Assembly (NCBI GenBank): GCA_019321725.1
Contig: CM033111.1
Location: forward strand, 372,001-436,000
DNA: 64,000 nt
DNA from: Paulownia fortunei
Taxonomy: Eukaryota; Streptophyta; Magnoliopsida; Lamiales; Paulowniaceae
Direction: 5' to 3'
Shown: positions 48,931-62,154 of the stretch, one piece after another
Layout: each line of letters starts with the position of its first letter
Position numbering within the stretch: position 1 is the first letter of the stretch
The notes under the pieces: generated by a model
What the model was told of the DNA's origin: nothing
The model's input: only the letters and a program-made list of their open reading frames with translations
Database searches by the model: none
Made by a program: the position numbers and the translations under genes

Positions 48931-51900
48931 CTAGTGATTCTCATCTAACAAAGTTTGAAAAAATCGTGCAACTTCCCGATAAAGTTGCTCGGCCTCGAAT
49001 GGTTTCGAGACATAACCATCCATTCCACACTTCAAGCATTCTTCATTTGTTGCCTGGATGACGTCAGCAGTCATGGCCAAAATGGGCACATGCCAGTTTG
49101 AGACATTTCCATAAGCTTCCGCAGAGAGTTCTCCACCCTGGATACCATTCTTGATGCTAGATTCAATGTCCCTAATTCTCTTTGTAGCTTCAAACCTGTA
49201 GGATTTTCAGTTGTTATGGATAACAAAGACACTGAATAGTAACTACAAATGCAATAATATAACAACAGAAGCGTATCCTGAAAAGCTATAGATAATAACA
49301 TATGATGCATAGTAGGCAAACAAAAAATAGCATCTAATCAATACGCGAAAACCTATTTAATAATGCAGCCGAGAAGCTGCTTCAACGTGCAACTTCTATT
49401 CTAGATTCAACCTCAAATTATGAAATTCCTAGGATCTAAAAGCTGGATCCTGAAATTTGAAAGTAAATCAATTTGGCTAAAAATCAACGAGGCAGTAATG
49501 CTTACCCATCCATTTCTGGCATCTGAATATCCATGAAACAGGCATCAAAAAGATGGGGTGGAGTTAGCAAAGAGATAGCGTCTTTCCCCCTTTCTGCATG
49601 GACAACATCAGCACCATACTTTTTCAGAGCACCAGCAGCCACCCTGAGGTTCACCGGATTGTCATCTACGACTAAAATTTTTCTACCATGAAGGAGATTG
49701 CTGAGGGACAATGTATGAAGCTCTCCATTGCGATAGTTTCCTCGGCTCCTAACACCCATGGCACGCTGTAGGGATGCAGCAAGCATACTTGCTCTCAGTG
49801 GTTTCATGACAACAAATGGAGTGGGAACACCAGAAGCTGAAGAAAAAGATCGGGTAGAACTCGTAGAATTGGATAGAAGCAACGTTTTAGGAGTGACCCC
49901 ACAATCTTTACTTAAATTGTTCAATAATAGAACTGAAATGCCTAAATTCTTATCCCAGATTTCTTCTTCGATGAAAAAGATGTTTATAGGTGTGTTTCTG
50001 GGGCTTAAGCTAGAGAAGCCTAGACTGAGATCAGGAACTACTTCAACGTGGATTCCAAGTCGCTGGATGTGATATTTGGAGACCCTAGAACGGACAGGCT
50101 TGGGGTCCACAAGCAGTGCTCTCATACCCTGGAATTCTGAAGAAATAGATTTGGATTGATTGTTGACTTGCTGACTGATCTGGTCGTTGAAATTGGAGCA
50201 GCCATTAGTGAAAACAGCTGTGAAAGTAAAGGTGGATCCAATCTGCGGCGAGCTTGCCAACCCAATTTCACCTTTCATGAGGTGGACCAAGCACTTGCTA
50301 ATGCTTAAACCAATACCTGTGCCACCATGTGTTCGGGTGATGGAGGGGCCAACTTGCATGAACGGGTTGAATACACGGGATTGAGCTTCTAGTGGGATCC
50401 CTTGACCTGTGTCCTCAACTGAAACAATTATATTGATTTGGTCAGCTGAGGACGACAGTGAAGAAGAGGTGGATGCCTCTTGATTGAAAGTTCTAAATCC
50501 TGCCCAGCTTCGCCTTCTCTCAACTACAGGCAACCCACTCAAGGAGCTAGTCAGATCTCTCTCCACTTCCATATCCACCACTTCTTCAACAAGATGAACA
50601 GTCACAAATATGTGTCCTTTATCAGTGAACTGCAAATAAATATATAGTCAGTAAACATCAAAATGCGACACAACCACAGGAAACATAAATTTGTTCTTTT
50701 AAATTATACCGTGTCACAAAGAAAAAGCTTTAATCTTATGCATGACCTTACCACATTATACTAAGAGAGAGAATTCTCCTACCATGAGATCACATACGAA
50801 TATTGAATAACACTATAATCTAGGCATCTTTATATGAATTTGTTTGTTTTTCTGCTAGCAGATTCGCATGACATTTCAGTGCATAACTGCTTCTAAACGA
50901 GATATATGCCCATCCAAATAAGCCACACTATGTCTGCTGAATGACTTCCAACAAATTAACTAGACAAGGCACAATACTTTCCAAATTTACCTAAAGAATA
51001 GAACCAAATTTAGATTAAACTCACTTTGATTGAGTTGCCCACCAGGTTTGTAACAATCTGCCGAAATCTTCCGGGATCACCAACCAGTGTTGCAGGGACT
51101 TTACTAGAGACGTAAACTGCCAACTGCTCTTGCAATCATTAAAGATAAACGGGACTCAAGTCAGAGCACTGACAAAACATCAAGGAACAAAGAAACCGGA
51201 AGTCAAAACGTATGATTTACCTCGACTTTTTTATCTTGTGATTTTCCAGAAAATAGTGACAAAACATCATCAAGAATTGCCCTCAAATCAAAGCTAACTG
51301 CTTCAAGCTCAAGTTTACCAGATTCAATCTTCGCTAGGTCCAAAACCTCATTTATGAGCGAAACTAAAGCTTTACCACTCTCCCTTGCAGTTCTGACATA
51401 ATCTTGTTGAGTTTCATCTAGATGTGTATCCATAAGCATTTGCAGCATTCCTGGTAAAACAAACGACAGAGAGACTATCAGATCATTGGGATGTGAACTA
51501 GGCATTAGATTGTAAAAAATTGAGCAAAGATCCAATTTATTGACTGACCAAGAACACCATTCATTGGGGTTCTGATTTCATGGGAAACGGTAGTAAGAAA
51601 CTGCATCAAAAAGAAATTCAATTAGATGCATTTGGCTACATTTGTACTTAAGATTTAATAGGGCTGTAAGCTAACAAAGTAAAAAATCAAACACCTGCGA
51701 CTTTGCAACATCAGCAGCCTCGGCACGTTTCTTAAGCTCCATCATCTTATGATAATCATCCTCAACTTTGGCTATTCGATTCACCGTAGCATGGAATATT
51801 TGCCCCACAAGCAATGAAATTATAAGGATGCCAACTGATGTAGTTATTGCAACCCATGGCCATGGTTGCTTTTGCTTGAATCTGCATCAATAGGATATCC

Positions 51901-54120
51901 CTTTTAACAGATTTACAACAAGGGACCACTACCCTGGAGCTGGTATAGGCTTATCTTTTGCTACCAATGAGAAACAAAGTATGAACATCGGAACACAAGT
52001 GAACATATAACAGATGTACTTACTTATCCAGTTATCTAGATTGCTTATAGTTTCATATTAAGGCTTCACCTCATAAGTACTCAAGAACATAGAAGGGCAT
52101 GATAGACAGCTCCAGAGCAAAAATTTCGAAGAAGGAAGAGTTCAAGTCACCTGCAATGCATCTCATGCTTTCTGAATGGATCTCCAAAGTTAAGAGCACT
52201 GACGTGATGCAGCCCATCAGATGAGGTGTTTGAACCATACATGCTGATAGGATGGGAGAAATTGGTAGTATCATACACATTCACAAGGATAGTTTGTTTG
52301 CTAGCAAGCTGTTGAAGCAGTTTCTCTACAAGTGATTCAATATCGAAGATACCACCAAGATACCTATTCGAAGAAGTGGAAATATCGAAAAAGTTTTTTA
52401 TTCAACCTCATCCCGTTTACTCTAAATGGGAAGAAAATTCAAACGTACAGCTACTTGAGACTACACAATTTGAAGTCAGATGGCATACCCAGCAGTCGCT
52501 TGGATCCTTTCAGCAGGGATTGCATCAGGGGAGAGATCTCTTTTGTAGACAGCAAAAGTCAGTATCACTCCTAGGCGGTTTGTTTTGAGTAACCTGAATG
52601 GAGCAGTGAGGACACCTTTTCCCGATTCTCTTGCACGCAATACATTCTCCCGATCTTCCTGTTAGCACAAGGACTTGAGTCATAAAGTATTTCTTCCTTC
52701 ATATGGGGCTATCTTCAACTTCTAAAATTAAAATATACATGTGACATGTAATCACAACGACAGCTTTACAAAAGTATTTGCCCAAAACCAATCACTTAAA
52801 ATTAACCTACTTTCTACTTCCACAGTACATGATAGGCTTATGCAGAGAAAACTTCCTTACACTCATAAAGCGTATGCAGTAGAGAAATTATCAATTATTG
52901 AACGAAATGGAGCTCATTACATAAAAACTTTACCTTTCCTGACAGCACATCAACAGAAATCACATGAGCAACAGTATCTTGGGCAAAGATGACAGGGGCA
53001 TATTCCTCCTGCACAGGGGATGGCTCTAGGTCTGCTGGATCATATTCGTCTTCATGAACTGGGGTTTGTTCAACATTATCCATTCTCTTAATAGTCCATC
53101 CTTGTTGAATCTCAAATTGCTCTCTTTCAGTATGGAGCACCCGCACTGCATATGCTACTCCACTTGTAAGAGGTCTCTCAAATGATGTTCTTTCTGTATA
53201 CCTCGCAAAAGTTCGCTGCAAGTTTTCAAAGTCAAACAATTAACACAAGGCACTTGAGATTAAAAGATTAAGAACAGAATCTGGTTCTAAATGCTAAATC
53301 CGTAAGTCAAATAGCAAGGAACTTCATTGAATTTGAGAAGGTGTGTGCATATTCTTGAAAACAATACAAACCCTTTCCTCTCTGACCAAAAATAAAAATG
53401 GCCAAAATGTAATACAAGTAACTAATAGGACAATGGATGCTAACAGCATAATTATCAGAGAGATGATAGCTTCAGTCTACAAGAAATAAGTATCCTGATG
53501 AACAAGTGTCGCAAAGAAATGCTCCATCAATCAACCAACCAACCAACAAATTCATCCATAACAGCCGCTTGGTCAAACATTTGTCTCTAACTCCTTTAGA
53601 AATATAATTATAGGTAGATACTGAGTAGTTTTACCTGATCAATTGCAGATGGGTTCTTGCCATGGTGAAAGATTGAAATCATTACAGACATTGCCTGGAT
53701 ATGGTTCATGCTAACATTAAACTGATCTTGCAACATCCTGGCCCTCTCGTCACACATACTAGCAAGTGTCTCTTTCCTCTTCTCCACAGCTTGTGAGCTC
53801 ATGTACCATAAAACCGACAAAGATGCTATAATTCCAAATATTATCCATGCTATCAAAAGCTTCCTCGACCAGTTCTTCCTCACTTTCCTGGACCCAATAT
53901 ACTGAGAATAATGATGGTGGATCTTACAACCACACTCTGAAATCTGATCCCACAATTTCATCCAGATTTGCCCTCCATCACCAAGCAAACCAGTCTTGGT
54001 GGTCATGATTCCTCCATTACTTAGCCAATTCAAAGAGATCAGAGATAGAAACCAGCAACATAGCAACAAAAGAAGATGGCCCACCTTCAAGCCAAATCCA
54101 ATTACATGAAGTAAATTCAT
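48931..54120 (-). CDS. AHK3: AHK3-type cytokinin receptor histidine kinase
   Basis: Hybrid histidine kinase that binds cytokinin through its CHASE domain and passes phosphate to HPt proteins. Ten coding exons (high to low): 54120-53635, 53215-52934, 52658-52489, 52363-52151, 51881-51695, 51600-51549, 51450-51221, 51123-51025, 50629-49506, 49195-48931. They sum to 3108 nt, 1035 residues, about the length of Arabidopsis AHK3, with every junction in phase. The start [16 protein letters not shown] matches AHK3 rather than AHK2 or AHK4. TM segments at about 15-30, 88-107 and 391-412 enclose the CHASE domain ([38 protein letters not shown]). The phospho-acceptor His is H453 in [10 protein letters not shown], the ATPase has DTGQGIP and [12 protein letters not shown], and the receiver has VVDDNPVN (about 893-900), D940 in [11 protein letters not shown] and YVSKPFE. 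All catalytic residues are present. Confidence 0.96.
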
Positions 54121-57100
54121 CTAACCAAGAGAATAACAAGGAACACTTCTCAAACAGTACCAGATTCAGCTATGCTCCTCAACTTTTGCTATTTTATTTA
54201 ATGTAACACCCACCCCGCCGTCAAGTCTACAGGAAATGCCTAGCTAGACTTCCACCATCACCAAGCCCATCTATGATTCTCTGAGAAAGTGAATGAACCA
54301 ACCACCCCAAAAATCAGTCAGAAGACTACAGACAATGATGCTACCTTATCCACCTAAATTGCTTCAAACGTTACGCTCAAAGACCAAGAATTGAGGAAGA
54401 TAAGAAATTCTCAAACGCCCCACCGGAGGAAGAATCAAGGAATCCCCAAGATACCAACTTTTTTCAAATACAAAACAGAATTTTGATTTCTATCCTGTTA
54501 GCTACCAACCAAAAACTTGGCCGGAGAAATGCTCCAAAACTAACCAAGCAAAGATTCTCTTAACAATAGCAATCAAATCTTAAACACCTCTAGAAGCATA
54601 TCTAAAGCAAAAACAACAAAAGCCCCCCAAAAAAAGAATCTTTAGCAAAAATTCTTGTTTTTAAGATGGTCACCTTAAATTCTTGAAAATCAAACCAATC
54701 AGACAAGTGGGATTATGGGTATTTTAGTTTGACTCCCAAATGAGCCAACTATTGGGGTTCTAGACAACAACTGAGGTAATAATATGTTTGAAAGATTAAT
54801 GATTGCTGCAGTAAATAATGTTCCCACTATCAGAAAAAAAGAGAGAAAAAGCATCTACGGGTAAAAAAAAAAAATGCTTTGATTAATATGGATACCATGC
54901 AAGAAGAATCTGTGAAAGCAAGATGAGGGGAATATGGTGGTAGAAATGTCTGCTAGCAAAGAACCATTATCTCTATCCCATATCCCATTTCATCCATCCA
55001 TCCATCTCCATCCGACCCAGAAAAGAAAAAAAAAAAACCGAGAAAAGATAAAAAAAATTAGACATTATTTTAACATTAATTATTGCAGGAATAAACAAGT
55101 ACAAAGGATGGGAAACAATAATTTATTAAAGAGGGCAGAAAAGGTATACTTCCACTCACCAAGAGAAAAATCACTGCTTTTTGCCAACTTTCCTTGGTGT
55201 TCACATCCACTGGACAAGTCCTACACGCCAAGAAGTTAACTCTATTGTTCTTTTTTGTATGCATCTGCGGTTGAAAGTCATAACTACCCTTGCAATCATA
55301 TAAAGAATATTATAAGTGAATTTTTTCCTTTTTTTCCTTTTGACATTTGCAAGCCCTTTACTTCTGATGAATTTTCATTGGATTAAAAAAACGGGGTTGA
55401 CAGGCAAGTTGGAAGAGGAATATAAGAAACAAGAAAGCAAGAAATGCAAAAAATAGATGGAACTGAGGCCCCATGATGTACCCTCAAGGTGTTATTATGT
55501 TTTGCTTTTGCCCCTTTACATGGAATCTGAAGTGCTGTTTAGCTAGAGGCTTGCAGCACTAAGTTTCTAGATAGAATAAAGTTCACACAATTAATATTTG
55601 ATTATTTTATAAAACATATTAATGAGCATGACATGTAGAATTTGTATATTAAAACAGGGAGCTTGCACATATATAGTCGACAAAAGTGGTATAATTGACA
55701 ACATTTCAATAAATGCTATTCCATAGATTTTATTTTTTTCTTATCTTAATAAAGACATAAGATGCCATGCTCGAATGGATGAGAGATATTAATGTGCATA
55801 ACAATTTTAAGGAAATATTATAATATCTATTTGTTATTTAATTTTTTTCTAAAAAATTAAGAAGAACAATACATCAATTAGAAAAAATGAACATTTTATA
55901 TTACAGGAAGATTATGGTCATAATTCTTTTACTTCACCATAGGCTATCACTATTAACTAAAAGTTATATGCCTATGTTATATAGTCCTATTTCTAAATAA
56001 GTACTCAATCCTTATAAAAAAACAAATGAGTGCTCCGTATTTCAAACTCAAGAGACACATTTTTTTTGAAAAAAATAAAATCACTCATTTTCTTTGGAAG
56101 AGACTGATTAATTCACCTTTACCATTGAAATGCCAACTTCCCTCCCTCGAATAAAAACTTGGAACCTTTAGCCAGTGATAAATTGGCTTTTATGGTGCAG
56201 AGCAAGGTTGTACTCGTCTTCCTCATCAGCCCATTTATTAAATTAATCAAAAGATGAAAGAAAAGAACAAATTCACAAAAAAGGACACAACTGAGGTTTA
56301 CCCCCATGCAACAAAGTTGACGTTTTGAGGGACAATATTGGCATAATAAATGAATTTTACAAATGACAAAACAAAAAAATTAGTGGCAATGTCGTGATTA
56401 TGGTACAAAGTAGAGGCATATAGATAAGGTGGCTTTTGGCCAATGCCTTGTCATGAAGTGATTAGGCCATCACTACACCCACTTCTTTTTCCTTTTTCTT
56501 TTTTTTTTTTTTCTTTTTTCTTCTTTTGTGTGTTCTGGGCTTTGAAAGCGACGGCCCACGTCAGCCCACCAGTTCTTTGGCTGGACCAATGACGTTGACC
56601 GCCCTACATAATAGCCCATAATGGGCTTTTATTTTTTTGGTGCTACGTGTTGAAATTCCTGGAGAGAGAAAATTTGGGAAGCATCTCACTGCCACGTGGC
56701 CTAATGGGGTCGTTCTGCTAGCTCTGAAAGTGTTTCTAATGCTCATCCTTATCTACAATTTCTTCAAGCCATTTGTTTGGGCCCTGGCGGGGTTGGGGCC
56801 AAATAAAAAATATAAAATTCAGGGATAGATGACATTAATGGAAGAATTCATTAATTCAAAAATTTATATGTATTAGGTGATAGGATAGTATAGATAATTT
56901 GGGGATGAAAATTTAATTTCTTTCATTAAGTTATTTGCATCAGCTGTTGCTTCTAAAAATTGATGCTATCAAAGTTAGAACAAGTAATTCCCATAAAAAA
57001 ATAAAAGAAAAAAGTTGGAACAAGTAACCACTCCTTTGTTTTTCACTGAATTAATTTGACTTTATTACATACATATTTACCCCGCTTCAACAAAAGTTTG

Positions 57101-60100
57101 CATTAAGTGGTAATTCTTGCTGCATCATCTATAATTCTCCAAATTGCATTTTCTACATGAGTTCATGAAAAAAGATAAAAAAAAAAATATATAGTATAAA
57201 GAGAAAATGAGGTTTATGTATTTTTACTTTCAATAACATAATCATAAATATAATTTATATTTTTTATACATTGTCCCCAAACTTTAACTCAAAACTTAAA
57301 AAGGAAATTCTAAATTTAACAAGGGCCCATATATTTAAGCGGCAAGGTGGCCTACTTGATTGGCAAACTTTACACTAGATTTAAAACTTAGAAAGAATGA
57401 TCAATGCAGCATTTATACTAATAAACTCTCTACCTATAATTATTATGAAATTGTGTAGGTATTCATTAATTGGCAGCAGTAGGTGGAACACATTATTTTC
57501 TTCTGTCGTGATAAAAAAGCTACTGGGACATAACATAAAACGCATTTACAATAAAGAGGCGTTTCTGGAAAAAAAAAAAAAAAGAGAAAAAGAAAACCTT
57601 TTTTTTCATGCGTATTCCACAAAAGCTAACACCTTCCTCATTTATGGATTTTTTTCTCTAAAGTCAGCAAGAACTAAGTCCATCCATATTGCTCTCTGTC
57701 TTTTTAATATGTAGAAAAAGAAAAAAAGAAAAATCAAAGTTGAATCTTAAGAACGAATTATTATTAACTCTTCAAAAAAAAATTATTCCAAGTTATGTTA
57801 AGTTATTCATAAGTTCAAATTAGATTGATTTTGTATCCACAAAATAGATCAAATCAAATTTCAAGTGAGTATGATCTACCCACCGAAAGGCATCATTTTT
57901 CTGAAGAGACATTTTGAAAAATGAAAAACAAACAAAGCCTTAACCATCCGCTAATGTCTTTTCAATTACATCCTCCACATGTAATTAGTTCATATCCCTC
58001 CAAACAAATTACAAGAAACATTCATATGTCATCTTACAAGAACACTTAGCAAAAATATTATAAAAATTAATCAAAGATTAAGACATTCTACCTGACACTT
58101 TGAAAGCTGACTAGCAGCTGACATCAACATGAATACTATATTATAAATATCCTAAACCCTCAAAGTACAACTCTTAATTATATATATAAATTTAATAATG
58201 CTCCATCGCCGGCAATATTTTACAGTCACAGCCCACATTTTCCGGGCGTAAGATGAATGCAGACGTGGAAAAATCTCTTGGAAAGGAAGAAAAATGTAGG
58301 CGTTAGATCATTAAAAAAATCATTAAGTTAATCACTTTGGTTAATTAAATAAGTGCATAAAGTTTTAATTAGTTGATGTTATGGAACAATTCAATGGTGG
58401 GGTTTAAGTAAACTTGTATGATAGCGAATCATCCACGTGATTGAAGGTGGGAACTTGCCAAACCCCATTCTTTTTTTTTTTTTTCTTTTTTTTTTTTAAA
58501 TTAATTGAATATGACCACAAATCACTAGGCAAATACTCCTCCATAAAGAATGCAGGCTGCCTATGTATGACAACGTATAAAGAAAGGAAATATGGTGTCT
58601 GAACAGTATGTATGCTCTACTTGGTGTTTTGGGTGTTCAGATGCTTATTCTTTAATTACCAGCTTGACTTTTTTGTGCCTAATAGCCGCCAAAGGAATAT
58701 TCTTTATATGTGTTGAATGAATTTTGAATAGTGTTTTTGTTTTTTTTTTTGTTTTTATGTCGTTTAAGATCAAAAGAAAAATGAAATTTAATAATTCTTA
58801 TATTTTCTGTCTTCTCTCCTCTACCCATTTGTATACACATATCCCTACACGCACACATTTGTTATGAGGAGGGTGGGAGGTAGGGGCGTAGGGCGGTCGG
58901 GTTTGGAGTGGTTGGGATGGCGGGGAGTTGGGTAAGTTTTATTTTTGGATTTTGGGGGTGAGAAAGAGGAAGAAGAAGAAAAATAAAAAAATAATAAACT
59001 AATAAATAAATATGTTTATATATGAATATTTTGGTTTTAATTTTTTATTTATTTAACTGTTATATATTTATCATAACCAATGGACCTTTATAGTCATGAA
59101 TTAATAATTAAGTTTTTAATTTTTAAAAAAATCACTTCTCGATCAAAAAATAGCTCAATTGTATGATAAAAATAATTAATTTAATTATGTTTTTAGTACA
59201 CTATTAAATTTCAATCAATTTTTAAAAATTAATTTTTGATAGTTGAATAATTATTTAATTAATTAAATATTTTTTTTGTTTGATTATTTAAGTAGTCAAA
59301 AATAAATAGCTATTAATTAATTAATAGTTTGAGTGGTTACAATTAATCAATCATTCTACAAGTTAAAAATTAATTACTCATCATATTAATTTTATTTTTA
59401 TTGAAAAATAATAGCTAAAACAAAGTTAGAGTTAATAAAGTAAAGAAAAATAAATTAAATAAAATCATATTACATTTACACTCTTAAAACTCGTTAAGTT
59501 GGATGTTTTCGATGTGCCATAATTATTCAATACTTCATAAGTGATATATAAATCAATCACATTTTACGACTGCAATATAGATCAATCATGAGATCTATAT
59601 GACAATTTGCAAATAAGATGGTAGATAAAGTACTCTAAAATTGATCCTCATGAAAACGAGCCTTTCTAAATAAACTCCCTTTTATTAACAAAATTATCAA
59701 AATAGTGCAGCATGAAATCCACCAAACAAATGAAAAAGTACTTGGAGAGTGATCAATCATGCGAGTGAATTTTAAAAATGTTATAATATATAAAGAATTT
59801 TCTATCAAATGGTGAAATAATGTTATGTTAATAATTGGAGCAACCAATTATTAAAAGGAAACCTTTTTCTTTTATTGGGAAATAAGTTTGGAGTGGATTG
59901 GGAGCAATTTCTTAATGCTGTACATCTACAACGACAGATCCAGTAGTCCCTCGACATACCTTTGTGAACTGTTTGGAACAGTTTAGAACCGTACCAAAGC
60001 AAGATAGTGATAGTCGGCTGGCAAGGATATGATTTACCCATCTAATTTTTGTATGATGATCACTCAAAAAGAAAAAGCAACATTACCCTTTTCTTAAAGA

Positions 60101-61860
60101 CATAAATACTAATCCTAAAAACTCCTTTGATGAGGCTGAAAAATAGAAAAATTAATGGTTTCTTTTAATAATGAACAAAAAAAGAGTGTTCTTTATTATT
60201 ATTATTATAATACACTATTATTTTGCTTATAAAAACATGATCCAAATGGTGGCTGCTAGTTGTTCTTAAAAATTTAAGCTATTAGCATTTGATAAATCTT
60301 TTAAATCGTATCACTCAATCTGACAAAAATACCTCGCACTTCCATTTCTAATTAACTACTGATTGCATAGTGATTATCATTAACATCCGTATTAGTATTC
60401 TTATTACTGTCATCATTGTTATTTTAACTTCTTTTTTTTTTTTTTTTTTTTTGGGGGGGGGGGGGAGGGGGGGGTGTGTGGCGTGGGGGGTTTTGGGTTT
60501 CCGAGATTGCAGTCCACAGTTGACTTAATTAGAAAGCATACACTTTTGGTTTGTGTGAAGGAATAACTGCAGAACACCAGAGACTAGAATTGATGCCTTC
60601 TCAGTGTTGTCAGTCCAGCTCCAACACGTTAGGCATGAAGTCTTATGTTGGACTTAGGCCCAATGTTCTGAATGCAAATGGGCCATAGTTTACGGGCCAG
60701 GATTTGCTAATATTTGTTTCTTCTTCTTTCTTTCGAGAAAAAAAAAAAAGAAAAAAGAAATTGAAACAGCCAAAAATCAAAAGGCGGGGACGACAACTCG
60801 TCAGAAAAAAGCCCAAACTCTAATTTTGTGATGAAAGGTGGACATCAACAATGGATTATTTCAATTTCTATAACCAGAATCTAATTCAAATATTTCACAA
60901 AAAAAGCATCATAATCAAGTACTATTTTTATAAAGCCAAATCCTTTTCATATTTATTATTCCCTATGCCCCAATTTTTTTTATCTTTTATCTCAACATCC
61001 CAAACTGATGTTATGGGATTCCTAACAATCAACCATTATTTTTACAAAAGTATAAAGATACTTAAAGTTTTTTTTTGTTTTTTAACTTTTATTTAAAAGT
61101 TAATTATTAATTAAAATAAATTTATAATATTAGAATGAAAGAAATATGACTTTAGGCAGTTAAAGCAATATGCCATTTTCATTTTAGTATTTTCAATAAT
61201 TATAAACATAGTTAGTTCATCTTAAAATTAGGGTAAATGATACTTTACCCCTCTAAATTTTATCATTTTAACACTTTACATTTTAAAAGTAATTTAAAAA
61301 TACATTACTCCTTACATTCAGTATAATATTTTGTCTATCAATATTAATTTTAGATCAAATTTTCATCGCACCCCCCCCTTCTTTTCCGCTCAAAAATCAA
61401 ATAAAAAATCTTATAATTTTTTTTGTCAATAATAAAGATACATGATACTTTTATTGGCAACAATGTTAATTAAATTGTGATAATCAAACTATTAGTGCAA
61501 CAAGTTTGAGTTGCACCGGGTCAAATTGTGAGGAATAAACTTAATATTTAAAGCCTTTTTCCTGCGGGCTAATTGTCGTAATACACAAAGAGATTTAACT
61601 CAATATTGCAAGATAATTTGGGCACCCTAGTAACTTTTTTTTAACGAGAAATATCACTTAAAGTGTATTGGAATTACTGAAAATACAGTAATTTTAGAAG
61701 AAATGAACATTAAACACAAGAATCTAATAAATACATAATTTATTTATTAATTTATCCTTTGTGGAGTCAAGACAACCATTGCAAAAGAAGATAATAACAC
61801 TCCGTACGTCAAATTAGGAAAAAACAATCTTAAAATAAACTTACAGTGAAACGACTAACG
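54121..61860. other. AHK3 upstream region and long intergenic stretch
   Basis: The sequence just 5' of the AHK3 ATG (TTATTCTCTTGGTTAG on the minus strand) looks like a splice acceptor, so a 5' UTR intron is likely, with the first exon somewhere in 54200-55100. From about 55300 to 61860 I see no gene: AT-rich DNA, short open frames without domains, a poly-T tract near 58471-58497, a G-rich patch near 58865-58960 and a long T/G homopolymer junction at 60432-60474. A patch near 56540-56720 has GCCACGTGGCC and TGACGTTGACC motifs but no obvious target gene. Confidence 0.5.
60432..60474. repeat. Poly-T followed directly by poly-G
   Basis: About 21 T are followed by a run of about 22 G interrupted by a single A. 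The junction is in non-coding DNA and could be collapsed or mis-sized in an assembly. Confidence 0.9.
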
Positions 61861-61889
61861 AGTAACCAGCCTACGCACACCGATATCAT

Positions 61890-61908
61890 CCAATAATCTC
61901 ATGCCACG
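61890..61908 (+). promoter_or_regulatory. ER stress response element (ERSE-I)
   Basis: The sequence CCAAT, nine bases, CCACG matches the ERSE-I consensus CCAAT-N9-CCACG exactly. In plants it is bound by bZIP28-type factors with NF-Y. It lies 77 bases upstream of the TATA box of a RAMP4/SERP gene, a known ER-stress family. Confidence 0.75.
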
Positions 61909-61984
61909 TAGAACGTTTACGCGTTTGACCCAATCACAAGCTAGACAGTGACGCGGTCCATAATGGGACTCTCCCAATTACTTC

Positions 61985-61992
61985 TATATAAA
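61985..61992 (+). promoter_or_regulatory. TATA box of the RAMP4/SERP gene
   Basis: TATATAAA at this position predicts transcription start near 62018, leaving a leader of about 137 bases before the ATG at 62155. A second CCAAT box is at 61930-61934. Confidence 0.65.
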
Positions 61993-62154
61993 TAACTGTA
62001 AAAAGCTGAAATCTTAAAACTATAATAACTGGAGAAAAAAATCCGGACAGGAAAGAGAGATCGGTGTCCGATTGCCTCGCCGGAGCTAAATCGCCTTCAA
62101 TTTCTCCGGAATCTTTTGTTCGAAGTTTTACCGATAGCCGATCTCACCGTATCA

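Noticed and set aside
49758..50384. Plus-strand frames of 65-104 codons
   Set aside because: Antisense shadows of AHK3 exon 9.
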